A stretch of 64,000 nt of DNA, taken from the NCBI GenBank assembly GCA_963383645.1, contig OY726566.1, positions 98,403,643-98,467,642 of the forward strand, written 5' to 3'. The notes under the pieces are model-generated. The model had not been told where the DNA came from. It was given only the letters and a program-made list of their open reading frames with translations, and ran no database searches. Position 1 is the first letter of the stretch, and each line of letters starts with the position of its first letter. The position numbers were made by a program, and so were the translations under genes. The stretch is from Muscardinus avellanarius. Lineage: Eukaryota > Chordata > Mammalia > Rodentia > Gliridae. This document shows positions 48,131 to 60,500 of this stretch, piece after piece.

Positions 48131-48600
48131 ACGTCACTTAGAGGCAGGAAGATTTATTTGCTCACGGTTTCTTGGAGATTGTGGGTTCAGCCCATGTGAG
48201 GCGAGGGTCTGAAGCTCAGGGCATGGCGGTGAGGGGGAGAGAGAAAGAAACTCCACACTTCACATCTCAGAGGCCAGTAGCAAGAGCGAGCCAGCAAGGG
48301 GATTAGGGACCATTTATAATCCCCAAGGCCACACCCCAAGGAATCCACCTTCTCCACCTTACCCTGCTGGCCCGGCCACCACCCAGATACATCCATTATG
48401 GATTCACCTACTGATGAGATTCTACTCCTCATGACGCAAGTACATCAACCCGAGCTCTGCAGGGCCGTTCCGTATCTGACCATAACATCTGTCAACCTCA
48501 GCTGTATATTTGAGCATTGGGAACATGACAGCTGGTGACAAGGAGCCCAGTAGAAGCTGCACCTTAGTCAAGACTCCATTTCCTCCACCTAACATGGGGG
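48130..48600 (-). mobile_element. MaLR/ERV-L-like LTR remnant
   Basis: On the minus strand GAGCAAATAAATCTTCCTGC followed by CTAAGTGAC resembles the polyadenylation region of MaLR-type LTRs, with CCACACCCC-rich sequence upstream. Ends were not located. Confidence 0.45.
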
Positions 48601-48874
48601 CCATGAGAACGCTTCAGTTCTCTGGGCATCAAGTGGACCCCTGACCCTGTCAGGCCCACTGTCACCAAAATGTCCAGATGTTCCCTTTTCCCCAGCGTTC
48701 ATCATTCCAGTTAGTGCTACGGGTCTTTCAATCAAGGGACTGAAAGAACTATCACAGCGCATGGCTGTTGTAGCGTTCTCGGACCTTCTCCATGGAGACA
48801 TGGCCACGCACACAACTCGGTGGGTTCTGAGTCTTCACAGGGTCAGGTATAGAAACTGGGTAAAGAATGGCAAC

Positions 48875-49075
48875 TTTAGCCAGGCGTGATGGCGCACGCT
48901 TGTAATCCCCGCACTTGGGAGGCTGAGACAGGAGGATCGCACAGGTTTGAAGCCAGCCTCAGCTACTTAGTGAGGCTCTCAGCAACTTAGTGAGACCCTG
49001 TTTTCAAATAAAATATAAAATAGGTCTGGGAGTATAGCCTGGAGGTAGAAATAGCTCCTGGGTTCCACCTTTTGT
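48875..49075 (+). repeat. B1-dID SINE
   Basis: Full copy from CCAGGCGTGATGGCGCACGC to GGGTTCCACCTTTTG, 3' end abruptly lost. Confidence 0.85.
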
Positions 49076-49079
49076 CGGG

Positions 49080-49675
49080 GACTTCTCCACATGGACCTGC
49101 TTATTAGTTCCCGTTCTTCTCAGGTGGTACGTATCAAACAATACTTTATCGTCTACCCACCTACGTTCCTTCAAGGGAAACTCCACTCTGTTCAGTCTCC
49201 ACCAGCCTTTAGAGACTCCCCTTGGCGGCCCGACTTTGTCATTACAAACCTCCAGCGGCTGCGGTTAAGTGCTGTCGCCTGGTGCTGCTCCAGGGTTCTG
49301 GAATGCCCATTGCTCTCAGAGCCAAGTTCCAGGACGGTGACCCCTTCCATCTGCTAAGTCCCTCCCTCTGGAAAAAGTACCGTGGCTCTCCTTGGTGGCA
49401 CTGATGGCGTTCACGGGGTGGCCTCGGTGAATGTGGTTGCTCTAAGCCATCCTGTGAGCCTCGTGTCCTGGTGGGCGTTCTGGCCTAACATGACATATAT
49501 CAGTAGACGCCATCATTTCCCCAGGCTTCGGGGAGCCGAGACCTTGTATCCTGATCATGAGCCCTTAATGAATCCTTCCATATACGGTCTTATGTTCCAA
49601 CTTACATAATAGAGCACTTTTCTCAGAATGGTAAATTGGGAAATTAAAACATGTATAGTAAAGAAATAGAATAAA
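49080..49675. other. Unidentified sequence
   Basis: No recognised repeat or gene. Short ORFs overlap and lack domain character. Possibly more ERV-derived DNA. Confidence 0.3.
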
Positions 49676-49676
49676 T

Positions 49677-49929
49677 AAGCCGGGCATAAGGGTGCACTCC
49701 TGTAACCTCAGTACCTGGGAGGCTGAGACAGGAGCATTGCAGGTTTGAAGTCAGCCTCCGCAGCATAGTGAGACTCAGCAATCCAGGGAGAACCTGTTTC
49801 CAAACAAAAACTTAAATAGCTCAGGGAGAGAATGTTCCTGGGTTCAATCCCTAGGACGACAGCAACAATAGTAAAGTAGGGCTGAGGGTAGATAGCTCAA
49901 GGGTAGAAGGTCCCAGGTTCCATTCCTAA

Positions 49930-49975
<46 letters not shown>

Positions 49976-50000
49976 GCGCGCACACACACACACACACAGA
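49677..50000 (+). repeat. SINE, ID-like half and (CA)n tract
   Basis: Full copy 49677-49865, ID-like half 49880-49928, then CA repeats with a central GTGCGCGCGCG (49929-49999). Confidence 0.85.
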
Positions 50001-50157
50001 ATGGAACCAGTAAATATAGATCACACATTTTAGAGGATAGAAAAAGGAAGGAATTGTTCAAGGGAGAATTGTTGTTTGATTACTAAGTATTCCTGTTTTT
50101 TTGTCGTTGATTGGTCTCAGGTTTATATTGTTATTTTTTTATTTATTTTTTTTTTTT

Positions 50158-50325
50158 TGGTGGTACTGGGGTTCCTGGAAGCCCTTCTACCTCTGGGCTA
50201 CACTCCCAGACCTATTTTCTGTATTTTTGAAACAGGGTCTCTTAAACCAGCGCAGCTGGCCTCGATCCTCCTGCCTCTGCCTCCCAAGCGCAGGAATTAC
50301 AAGCGTGCACCACCACGCCCGGCTA
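50158..50325 (-). repeat. B1-dID SINE, short type
   Basis: Minus-strand copy. TATATTGTTATT flanks both sides (about 50124 and 50325), a target-site duplication. Confidence 0.92.
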
Positions 50326-50630
50326 TATTGTTATTGTTTAGTATGGGCGTATGTAAGAGTGTCAAAGAACCCAGAGGAGAGTGCAAGGCTGGCGTTGCCA
50401 GCGCAGGTTAGTATGATCTCAAGCAAGATGAATCAGTGGAGCCAGCAATCAGGGAAGAAAACACACGCGCACTGTGGTGAGTCAGCTCTGCTACGTCATA
50501 GAATTGAAAAGCACATGAACATCAGAGGGTTGAGTCAGCCGGGACGCCCAGAGTCCATGCCAAACAGGTGTTCATGGAGCGATGGCAGTGGAGGGAGGCC
50601 ATCGTCTAGTGATTAGACAAACGGGGAGGC

Positions 50631-50937
50631 CAGAGAGCGGGGCAGGCACAGGGGCTCTCCCAGAGAGCGGGGCAGGCACAGGGGCTCTCCCAGAGAGCGG
50701 GGCAGGCACAGGGGTTCTCCCAGAGAGTGGGGCAGGCACAGGGATTCTCCCAGAGACATGGGGCAGGCACAGGGATTCTCCCAGAGACATGGGGCAGGCA
50801 CAGGGATTCTCCCAGAGACATGGGGCAGGCACAGGGATTCTCCCAGAGACATGGGGCAAGCACAGGGGTTCTCCCAGAGACATGGGGCAGGCACAGGGAT
50901 TCTCCCAGAGACATGGGACAAGCATATGGATTCTCCC
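50631..50937. repeat. 30/31-bp minisatellite, about 10 copies
   Basis: Unit CAGAGAGCGGGGCAGGCACA... (30 bp) for the first four copies, then CAGAGACATGGGGCAGGCAC... (31 bp) for the remaining copies. Long ORFs on both strands reflect the repeat and are not credible genes. Confidence 0.95.
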
Positions 50938-51116
50938 TAGTTGGGCCTAACAGCAGGTTTTCCCGGGAGGAACTGGGCTGGGAAGGGGTGGGGTTGCAAG
51001 CAGAGAGGTTGACTGTATGTGGAGAAGGGCACGGCCCACCCTGAGAATAAAGTTAGACTTTGCTTGGGAGGTTTTGAAATGGGGAACCTGAGGCTGCAAA
51101 ATCTTTTCCCAGTAAC

Positions 51117-51118
<2 letters not shown>

Positions 51119-51168
<50 letters not shown>

Positions 51169-51175
51169 AAGAGAA
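51119..51175. repeat. (GA)n microsatellite
   Basis: About 22 GA repeats. Confidence 0.95.
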
Positions 51176-51179
51176 GTGG

Positions 51180-51700
51180 AAGTGTCCAGGGTGGGATTAA
51201 CTTGGTGACCAGGGCCTGATGTGGGATGCCAGCAGGCCCCCACTGAGTTTACCTCCAGATACTGCTCCCGTGTGTAACCCCCTTCCAAGTTGCATAGGAC
51301 AGAGCTGTGTCATCAGTAGGATGTTACAGAAAGGACAGCATGGCTTCCAACGGCTAGGTCTTTGCTCTCTCTTGCATCCTTTGCTCTGGGGGAGCCAACT
51401 GCTAGGTCCGGTGGACCCTCAAGCTGCCGTAGGGAGAGGTCCATGTGGCAAGTAACTAAGCCCTCCCACCAGCCAGCACTAACTTGCCCAGCATGTGGGT
51501 GGGACACTCAGAAGGGAACCTTTCCACTCTGGTGAAGATATCACATGACCTCAGTCCTCACAGAGCTAGAACCACCAGGAAGCCGCTCTGCAGAAACTGC
51601 GAGAGATAAGAATGTTGATCCTTTAAGCCAGTCAGCCTGTGGACTGTTTGAGAACGCCTGGCAGGTTTTCAGGCCCAGAGGTGGACTGAGTACAGAGAGC
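51180..51700. other. Non-repetitive-looking 5' flank sequence
   Basis: No feature recognised. Confidence 0.4.
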
Positions 51701-51704
51701 AAAT

Positions 51705-51706
<2 letters not shown>

Positions 51707-51766
<60 letters not shown>
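51707..51766. repeat. (GA)n microsatellite
   Basis: About 28 GA repeats. Confidence 0.95.
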
Positions 51767-51768
<2 letters not shown>

Positions 51769-51869
51769 CAGGTTGTGTGGGGCTGGAGAGAGCTCACAGG
51801 GAACCAGAGATCTCTGAGACTGGTAATGGAAAGTGAGGACAGGACTGAGCCTGGCTGGGCTTTTTTTTG

Positions 51870-52015
51870 TAATTGTGCTGGGAACTGAACCCAGGGGCAT
51901 TCTACCGCTGAGCTATACCCCCAGCTTGCTTGCTTGCCTGCCTGCCTGCCTGCCTGCTTGCTTTCTGTGGTAAAAAGCAAGAAAGCAAGAAAGCTGGGGG
52001 TATACCTCAGCACCA

Positions 52016-52064
<49 letters not shown>

Positions 52065-52195
52065 TCTCTATCTATCTGTCTATATGATATAGCTTAGTTG
52101 TAGAAGACCCCTGGATTCAATCCAATAAATAAATAAATAGGGCTGGGGGTAAAGCTCAGTTGTAGAAAGCCCCTAGGTTCAACCTCCAATACTGT
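51870..52195. repeat. Inverted ID-like pair around a TGCC tract, with (CA)n
   Basis: Minus-strand ID-like half (51870-51925), TTGC/CTGC repeats, then its inverted partner (GCTGGGGGTATACCTCAG, 51991-52010) running into CA repeats (52016-52060). A plus-strand ID-like half follows at 52138-52195. Confidence 0.8.
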
Positions 52196-52242
52196 AAATA
52201 GCTGCTCAATTTGTGAATATAGTAATATAGTAAATCCTACTG

Positions 52243-52243
<1 letters not shown>

Positions 52244-52284
<41 letters not shown>

Positions 52285-53110
52285 TAATATTTTACTGGGG
52301 ACTGAACACAGGGACATTCTTCTCCGAGCTACATACATTACCCGGCCCTGATTTTTATGTTGATACAGATTTCACTAAGTTGTTGAGGCTGGCCTCAAAC
52401 TTCTGATCTTCCTTTCTGAGCCTCCCAAATATTGAGATTACAGGCATGTGTCATCACGCCTGGCTAACTCTATACTTTAAAATGTTGATTTTAGCCAGAT
52501 GTGGTGGTGCACGCTTGTAATCCCAGCTTTTGGGAGGCTGAGACCAGGGGATTGCGGTTTGCGGACAGCCTCAGCTACTTAGGCCCTCTGCAACTTAGTG
52601 AGACCCTGTTTCAAAATAAAGAATAAAAAACAGGGCAGGGGGTGTAGGTCAGAGGTCAAATGTCCCTGGGTTCCATCCCCAGACCCACACACACACACAA
52701 AAAAAAAAATGCTGATTTTTCTCCAGGCATGAAGGTACATACTTGTAATTCCAGTACTTAGGAGGCTGAGACAGGAGGATTGCAGGTTCATAGCCAGCCT
52801 CAGTTACTTAGTGAGGCCATCCACAACTTAGTGAGACCCTTTTTCAAAATAAAGAATAAAAATAAGGCTGGGTCAGGAGGCTGAGACCAGAGGATCATGG
52901 TTCACGGACAGCCTCAGCTACTTAGTGAGGCCCTCTGCAACTCAGACCCAGTTTCAAAATTAAAAAAAAAAAAATTGGGCAGAGGGTGTAGCTCAGAGGT
53001 CGATTGCCCCTGGGTTCCATCCCCAGACCCCCCCCACACACACACAAAAAAAAAATAGGGCTGGGGTATAGCGCAAGGTAGAATGCCCCTGGATTCAATC
53101 CCCAGCACCG
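52244..53110. repeat. (GT)n tract and SINE cluster
   Basis: GT repeats 52244-52282; minus-strand SINE 52290-52470; plus-strand copies 52493-52688, 52722-52865 and 52870-53030; ID-like half 53055-53110. Confidence 0.82.
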
Positions 53111-53275
53111 CAAAATAAAGCTGACCTTTATGATATGCAAATTATATCTCAATTAACAACAATAATATGAGGACTGAATCACATACAATAACACCCACAA
53201 TGAGCACTTCCTCTAAAAGCTTTCTGTATCTAATTATCCCAACTTGTACAACCAGTGTACCTAGAAGTAGGCACT

Positions 53276-53278
<3 letters not shown>

Positions 53279-53320
<42 letters not shown>

Positions 53321-53520
53321 GGGTCTGGGGGATGGAACCCAGAGGCATTTGACCTCCGAGCTACACACCCTGCCCAATTTTTAATTCTTTATTTTGAAAC
53401 AGGGTCTCACTGAGTTGCAGAGGGCCTCACTAAGTAGCAGAGGCTATCCGCGAACCGCGATCCTCAGGTCTCAGCCTCCCAAATGCTGGGATTACAAGCG
53501 TGTGCCACCACGCCCGGCTA
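53279..53520 (-). repeat. (ATT)n tract and minus-strand SINE
   Basis: About 14 ATT repeats then a full SINE (53320-53520). AAGTAGGCACTTTTA flanks both (about 53265 and 53519), so the ATT tract is the expanded tail of that insertion. Confidence 0.92.
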
Positions 53521-53727
53521 AGTAGGCACTTTTAAAATAACGTTCTTTTCACAGATGCAAACTCAGAGGCCCAGTGAGTTCAGTGACTTGCTGAGGTCAG
53601 ACAGCTAAAGCAAGTGGGAGGGCAAGCTTGAGCCGGGATGGCTCTCCAGGGCTGTGGGCTGACATCCTCCGTGACCTGGCTTCTCACTTAAGAGTCACCT
53701 GAGGCACATCTTAATCAAATCAGTCAT

Positions 53728-53960
53728 GGGAGCCAGGCGTGGTGGCGCACACTTGTAATCCCCGCGCTTGGGAGGCTGAGACAGGAGGATCGCGCAGGTT
53801 CGAAGCCAGCCTCAGCTACTTAGTGAGGCTCTCAGCAACTTAGTGAGACCCTGTTTCCAAATAAAATATAAAAAAGGTCTGGGAGTATAGCCCGGAGGTA
53901 GAAAGCCTCTGGGTTCCACCCTAGTACCACCAAAAAAAAAAAAAAAAAAAAAAAAAACCA
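53728..53960 (+). repeat. B1-dID SINE with long A tail
   Basis: Full copy of the CCCGGAG/GTTCCACCC type. Confidence 0.88.
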
Positions 53961-53964
53961 ACAA

Positions 53965-54415
53965 CAACAAACCAGCCAGGGGAGTTGTATTATTTCTGTT
54001 TACAGAGAGCTAAAACTCAGACTAACACCCGCTGGACATCGCAGAGGCAATATTCAAACTCCAGGGCCCACCAGGCTGCGCTGGCCTCCATGGCTGGCCT
54101 CCGATCTTGTTAAGAGCTGCCTTCAGCTTGGAGTGACGTGAATCGGGCCAGCCCCGGACCCCGGGCTTGAGCAGCTGCCTGACCCAGGCTGGAGGGCTGC
54201 AATGCCTGGTTCTTTTCTTTTCCTGTTTACATCTCATGTTTATGTTGCTTTCTGATTTCTCAGTAATCTGTCCACCAGATAAACAATTACATCAGCCATC
54301 AGAAGTTGAAAATCATTTCTCACGGCATCCTCACATTGAAAAGTCACTTCGTTTTTTTTTTTTAACAGATATAATAGGCCCTTTTAATATAAAAAAGTGT
54401 TGGAATTCAAAAAAT
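53965..54415. other. Non-repetitive-looking 5' flank sequence
   Basis: No feature recognised. Confidence 0.4.
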
Positions 54416-54417
54416 AG

Positions 54418-54522
54418 GGAAATATGGAATTCTTGGTGAATTTCCGTGTCATCCTCACACAGGGACCATGCCAATCTTTTTGTGTCTTTCCAATTTTAGT
54501 ATATGTGCTGCCAGACCAAACA
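54418..54522 (-). pseudogene. U6 snRNA retropseudogene
   Basis: The minus strand reads as U6: GGCAGCACATATACTAAAAT near the 5' end, a GCATGG-type central box and a GTGACACGG-type region. It ends CCATATTT. Many substitutions and loss of the promoter-proximal start show it is not functional. Confidence 0.88.
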
Positions 54523-54545
54523 CTCAGTTGTTTTGTTTTGTTTTT

Positions 54546-55400
54546 GTGGTACTGGGGATGGAACCCACGGGTATTCGACCTCCGAGCTACACCCCTGCCC
54601 TATTTTTTATTCTTTATTTTGAAACCTGGTCTCGCTGAGTTGCAGTGGGCCTCACTAAGTAGCTGAGGCTGTCCACGAACCGCAATCCTCTGGTCTCAAC
54701 CTCCCGAATGCTGGGATTTCAAGCGTGCGCCACCACACCTGGCTACTCACTTAGTTTTAACTCATATAAATTGTAGGTTACAGCCGGGCGTGGTGGCGCA
54801 TGCTTGTAATCCCCGCGCTTGGGAGGCTGAGACAGGAGGATCACACAGGTTCGAAGCCAGCCTCAGCTACTTAGTGAGGCTCTCAGCAACTTAGTGAGAC
54901 CCTGTTTCCAAATAAAGGGTCTCACTGAGTTGCAAAGGGCCTCACTGAGTAGCTGAAGCTGGTTACTAACCATGATCCTCCTGTCTCAGCCTCCTGAATG
55001 CTGGGATTACAAGTGTGCACCACCACACCCGGCTTATTCTTTATTTTGAAACAGGGTCTCACTGAGTTGCAAAGGGCCTCAGTAGCTGAGGCTGTCCTGG
55101 AATCGCACTCCCTCCTGTCTCAGCCTCCAGAATGCTGGAATTATAAGTATGCGCCACCATGCCTGGCTTTAAAACTTTTTTTTTTTTTTTTTTTTGGTGG
55201 TACTGGGGGTGGAACCCAGAGGCTTTCTACCTCCGAGCTGTACTCCCAGACCTATTTTATATTTTTCTGTTTGGAAACAGGGTCTCACTAAATTGCTGGG
55301 AGCCTCACTAAGTAGCTGAGGCTGGATTCGAACTGTGTGATCCTCCTGTCTCAGCCTCCCAAGCACGGGGATTACAAGCGTGAGCCACCACGCCCAGCTG
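54546..55400. repeat. SINE cluster
   Basis: Minus-strand full copy 54546-54745; plus-strand copy 54783-54915 cut off after its B1-like half; minus-strand B1-like halves 54916-55035 and 55036-55170; minus-strand full copy 55195-55400. Confidence 0.85.
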
Positions 55401-55597
55401 ACTTTGATGATAACACAGAACATTTGTAAACCTAGTGAAAAGACTTTGACAGCACTCAGAGTCAATGAATAGAGTCATTAAGTCTGTAATAGGAAACTAG
55501 GGAGCTATTTTCAGGCTTTTTTTTTCTTTAAGGAAAAAAAGAAAGACAAAAGAAAAATGAACCTTACTAAGAAATGTCAAAACTTTTTTTTTTTTCT

Positions 55598-55800
55598 TTC
55601 AGTACTGGGGATTGAACATAAAGCCATTCTACCTCCAAGCTACACCCGCAGCCCTATTTTTTATTCTTATATTTTGAAACAAGTTCTCACTAAATTGCAG
55701 AGAGCCTCACTAGTACCTGAGGCTGGCCACACACCTTTGATCCTCCTGTCTCACCCTCCCAAGTACTGGGATTCCAAGTGTGCGCCTCCAGGCCGGGCTT
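55598..55800 (-). repeat. B1-dID SINE, diverged
   Basis: Both halves in minus orientation. Confidence 0.8.
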
Positions 55801-55804
55801 TCCG

Positions 55805-56445
55805 TGCATGTTCTGCCCTCCATAACTACAACCACAGTTCCGACTCCCTCTATCGGGATTCATGGATTTAAAGCAATGCCCTAAGCTGCTGAATGTCAGT
55901 GACCATTTCAATTGACTTAGCAAATTCAACAGGATGGTTTACATCATTATGAGCAATATGGCCTCAGACCAGGGCGGAAGAAGCCCCTTCTCTGGGCTCC
56001 ACCATCAGCCAGGTGTGAAGCGCAGGGGGCTGAGGGATTCTTGCACCTGGTCCACCATGCTGTCAGGCTCAGGACTCCGAATTCCACGCCCATGCATCTT
56101 CAAGGCTGCTTCTACACCTGAGCAGGGCTTTTCCTTGGGTCTGTCCTTCCTTTAGTCTATCAGAGTGTGAGACCACTGAGAGAGTAGGGTGAACAAACCT
56201 CGGATGTGTGGCAGGTGTCCATTCACGTGCACAAAGCCCTCCTGGTGTGGGCGGGGCCTGGGGTGAGAAGAAAAGCATTGTGGGCTGAGGACTGGGCCTC
56301 CATTTCTCTGCACCGCCACATCCAGTACAGAATTTTGAGAAGTCTGAGGATTCTATGTTGGAGTCTGGGCTTCTTCAAGGTAGAAGGGATGAAACATTTT
56401 ATTTAATATTTGCTAAGCTGATTTAAACATTTTTTTGTATGTGTG
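55805..56445. other. Non-repetitive-looking 5' flank sequence
   Basis: No gene or repeat recognised. Confidence 0.4.
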
Positions 56446-56451
56446 TAGGTG

Positions 56452-56858
56452 AACTGGGGATGGAACCCAGGGAAATTCCACCTTTGAACCTCACCCCAGC
56501 CCTATTTTTTATTCTTTATTAAAACAGAGGCTTTGCCGGGCGTGGTGGCGCACGCTTGTAAACTCCGCGCTTGGGAGGCAGAGACAGGAGGATCGCGCAG
56601 GTTCGAAGCCAGCCGCGTGCGCTGGCTTAGGAGACCCTGTTTCCAAAAAATAAAATAGGTCTGGGAGTGTAGCCCGGAGGTAGAAGGGCTTCCAGGAACC
56701 CCAGTACCACCAAAATAAATAAGTAAATAAATAAAACAGGGTCTTAGTAAGTTGCAGAGGGCTTCACTAAGTAGCTGAGGCTGGCCACGAACCTGTGATC
56801 CTCCTGTCTCAGCTTCCCAAGAACTGGGATTACAAGCATGCGCCGCCATGCCCGGCTT
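56452..56858 (-). repeat. Minus-strand SINE interrupted by a plus-strand short-type SINE
   Basis: The older SINE (56452-56523 and 56730-56858) is split at TTAAAACAG. The inserted copy occupies about 56535-56728, and TAAAACAG is repeated after its tail. Confidence 0.88.
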
Positions 56859-56879
56859 TCATAATTTCAATATTCACAT

Positions 56880-57150
56880 ATGGTATGGGGTTCTTCCTGG
56901 TATGATTTCATTTATATGAAATATTCAGAATAGGAAAATCCACAGAGACGGAACTAGAGGAGTGGCTGCCAGAGGCGAAGAGAGGTCCTTTGAGGGGAGC
57001 TTCGTTTGGGGGGTGATGAAAATTTTCTAGAGTCCAATAGTGGTGATGGTGCGCAACATCGTAAATATAATAAAAGCCAGGGGATGGTAGGCTTTAATAG
57101 GGTAAGTTTTATGATAGGTTGAATTATATCTCAAGCTTCCACAAAAATAT
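56880..57150 (+). mobile_element. Old L1 3'-end fragment (L1M-like)
   Basis: GAAATATTCAGAATAGG, GAGTGGCTGCCAGAGGCG and GATGAAAATTTTCTAGAG follow the same order as at 26.2 kb, ending with ATTATATCTCAAG. Confidence 0.65.
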
Positions 57151-57599
57151 ATAAAACATTCTTTTGTGACGAGGAACTAAAATTGTTTTGTTTTAAATTT
57201 TTTTTTTTTAATTAATTTATTTTTTAAATTGGTGCATTGTAGTCATATATCAATCACATTGGAGTACAAGACTTGAGAGGATATACAAGCACACATCATC
57301 CAATTAGCCCTCCTCCAGCCCCCGTCCCATTCCCTCCCCCTCCCTCCATCCCACACTTCTTTGGTGATTTACTTTGATACATTTGTTTATGTACCTCCTG
57401 CATTTTAAAGAGGCTCCGTCCTCCAGTATTACATACCCTCTGATTGATCACATTAGTTGCTTCACTATAGGGCCCTTTCTATAGCTCAACCTCTTCCTGT
57501 TGCCCTTTTCCTCCTAGTTATTGCTGATTAAGAGAAGCGTCTGATTTATATTTTCTGCGATATTTCTCTGTGCATGCTGCGTTGCAAGTACCAATCCCA

Positions 57600-60500
57600 C
57601 TCTTGATGGTCCCAGTAGTGGCCTGGCTACTCAGTGGACTGATCCAGACCTCGCTGGCTCACGCAGCGGCCTTGCCTCATGGGAGGACCCAGTTCTGGTC
57701 TCGCTGGCCCCTGAACCGGTCAAACCCCTAAGCTGGCTTTGGTCCCGACCTTGGAGGCCGCAGGAGTGAACTTGCCTCACGCCAGGCTCCGATGCTGGCC
57801 ATTGGCCCCTGCACCGGTCTAACCCCTTGGCAGGATTCCAATCCCGGCCTCGGAGGCCCCAACACTGGTAATGCCTCACGGCAGGCTCCGATGCCGGCCT
57901 CACTGGCCCCAGCACCGGCCTAACCCCTTGACAGGCTCTTATCCTGGCCTCAGAGGCCCCAGTACCGGTCTTGCCTCACGGCAGGCTCCGATGCCGGCCT
58001 CGCTGGCACCAGCACCGGCCTAACCCCTCGGCAGCATCTTATCCTGGCCTCGGAGGCCCCAGTACCGGCCTTGCCTCACGGCAGGCTCCGATGCCGGCCT
58101 CGCTGGCCCCAGCAGCGGCCTAACCCCTCGGCAGGCTCCGATCCCGGCCTCGGAGGCCCCAGCACTGGTCATGCCTCAAGGCAGGATCCTATGCCGGCCT
58201 CGCTGGCCCCAGCACCGGCCTAACCCCTTGGCAGGCTCTTATCCTGGCCTCGGAGGCCCCAGTACTGGCCTTGCCTCACGGCAGGCTCCGATGCCGGCCT
58301 CGCTGGCCCCAGCACCGGCCTAACCCCTCGGCATGCTCCGATCCCGGCCTCGGAGGCCCCAGCACTGGTCATGCCTCACGGCAGGCTCCGCTGCCGGCCT
58401 CGTTGGCCCCAGCACCAGCCTAACCCCTCGGCAAGCTCTTATCCTGGCCTCGGAGGCCCCAGTACCGGCCTTGCCTCACGGCAGGCTCCGATGCCGGCCT
58501 CGCTGGCCCCAGCACCGGCCTAACCCCTCGGCAGGCTCTTGTCCTGGCCTCGGAGGCCCCAGTACCGGCCTTGCCTCACGGCAGGCTCCGATGCCGGCCT
58601 CGCTGGCCCCAGCACCGGCCTAACCCCTCGGCAGGATCCGATCCCGGCCTCGGAGGCCCCAGCACTGGTCATGCCTCAAGGCAGGATCCTATGCCGGCCT
58701 CGCTGGCCCCAGCACCGGCCTAACCCCTTGGCAGGCTCTTATCCTGGCCTCGGAGGCCCCAGTACTGGCCTTGCCTCATGGCAGGCTCGGATGCCGGCCT
58801 CGCTGGCCCCAGCACCAGCCTAACCCCTCGGCATGCTCCGATCCCAGTCTCGGAGGCCCCAGCACTGGTCATGCCTCACGGCAGGCTCCGCTGCCGGCCT
58901 CGTTGGCCCCAGCACCGGCCTAACCCCTCGGCAAGCTCTTATCCTGGCCTCGGAGGCCCCAGTACCGGCCTTGCCTCACGGCAGGCTCCGATGCCGGCCT
59001 CGCTGGCCCCAGCACCGGCCTAACCCCTCGGCAGGCTCTTATCCTGGCCTCGGGGGCCCCAGTACCGGCCTTGCCTCACGGCAGGCTCCGATGCCGGCCT
59101 CGCTGGCCCCAGCAGCGGCCCAACCCCTCGGCAGGCTCCGATCCCGGCCTCGGAGGCCCCAGCACCGGTCATGCCTCAAGGCAGCCTCCGATGCCGGCCT
59201 CGCTGGCCCCAGCACCGGCCTAACCCCTCGGCATGCTCCGATCCCGGCCTCGGAGGCCCCAGCACTGGTCATGCCTCACGGCAGGCTCCGCTGCCGGCCT
59301 CGTTGGCCCCAGCACCGGCCTAACCTCTCGGCAAGCTCTTATCCTGGCCTCGGAGGCCCCAGTACCGGCCTTGCCTCACGGCAGGCTCCGATGCCGGCCT
59401 CACTGGCCCCAGCACCGGCCTAACCCCTCGGCAGGATCTTATCCTGGCCTCGAGGCCCCAGTACCGGCCTTGCCTCAAGGCAGGCTCCGATGCCGGCCTC
59501 GCTGGCCCCAGCACCGGCCTAACCCCTCGGCAGGCTCTTATCCTGGCCTAGAGGCCCCAGTACCGGCCTTGCCTCAAGGCAGGCTCCGATGCCGGACTCG
59601 CTGGCCCCAGCACCGTCCTAGCCCCTTGGCAGGCTCTTATCCTGGCCTCGGAGGCCCCAGTACCGGCCTTGCCTCACGGCAGGCTCCGATGCCGGCCTCG
59701 CTGGCCCCAGCACCGGCCTAACCCCTCGGCATGCTCCGATCCCGGCCTCGGAGGCCCCAGCACTGGTCATGCCTCACGGCAGGCTCCGCTGCCGGCCTCG
59801 TTGGCCCCAGCACCGGCCTAACCCCTCGGCAAGCTCTTATCCTGGCCTCGGAGGCCCCAGTACCGGCCTTGCCTCACGGCAGGCTCCGATGCCGGCCTCG
59901 CTGGCCCCAGCAGTGGCCTAACCCCTCGGCAGGCTCTTATCCTGGCCTAGAGGCCCCAGTAGCGGCCTTGCCTCAAGGCAGGCTCCGATGCCGGCCTCGC
60001 TGGCCCCAGCACCGGCCTAACCCCTCAGCAGGCTCTTATCCTGGCCTCGGAGGCCCCAGTACCGGCCTTGCCTCACGGCAGGCTCCGCTGCCGGCCTCGT
60101 TGGCCCCAGCACCGGCCTAACCCCTCGGCAAGCTCTTATCCTGGCCTCGGAGGCCCCAGTACCGGCCTTGCCTCACGGCAGGCTCCGATGCCGGCCTCGC
60201 TGGCCCCAGCACCGGCCTAACCCCTCGGCAGGCTCTTATCCTGGCCTAGAGGCCCCAGTACCGGCCTTGCCTCAAGGCAGGCTCCGATGCCGGCCTCGCT
60301 GGCCCCAGCACCGGCCTAACCCCTCAGCAGGCTCTTATCCTGGCCTCGGAGGCCCCAGTACCGGCCTTGCCTCACGGCAGGCTCCGATGCCGGCCTCGCT
60401 GGCCCCAGCAGCGGCCTAACCCCTCGGCAGGCTCCGATCCCGGCCTCGGAGGCCCCAGCACTGGTCATGCCTCACGGCAGGCTCCGATGCCGGCCTCTCT

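Noticed and set aside
50636..50937. Regular repeats resembling a CRISPR array
   Set aside because: Units are contiguous with no unique spacers, and the genome is mammalian; it is a minisatellite.
50572..51044. Repetitive ORFs of 102-122 codons on both strands
   Set aside because: Products of the 30/31-bp minisatellite.
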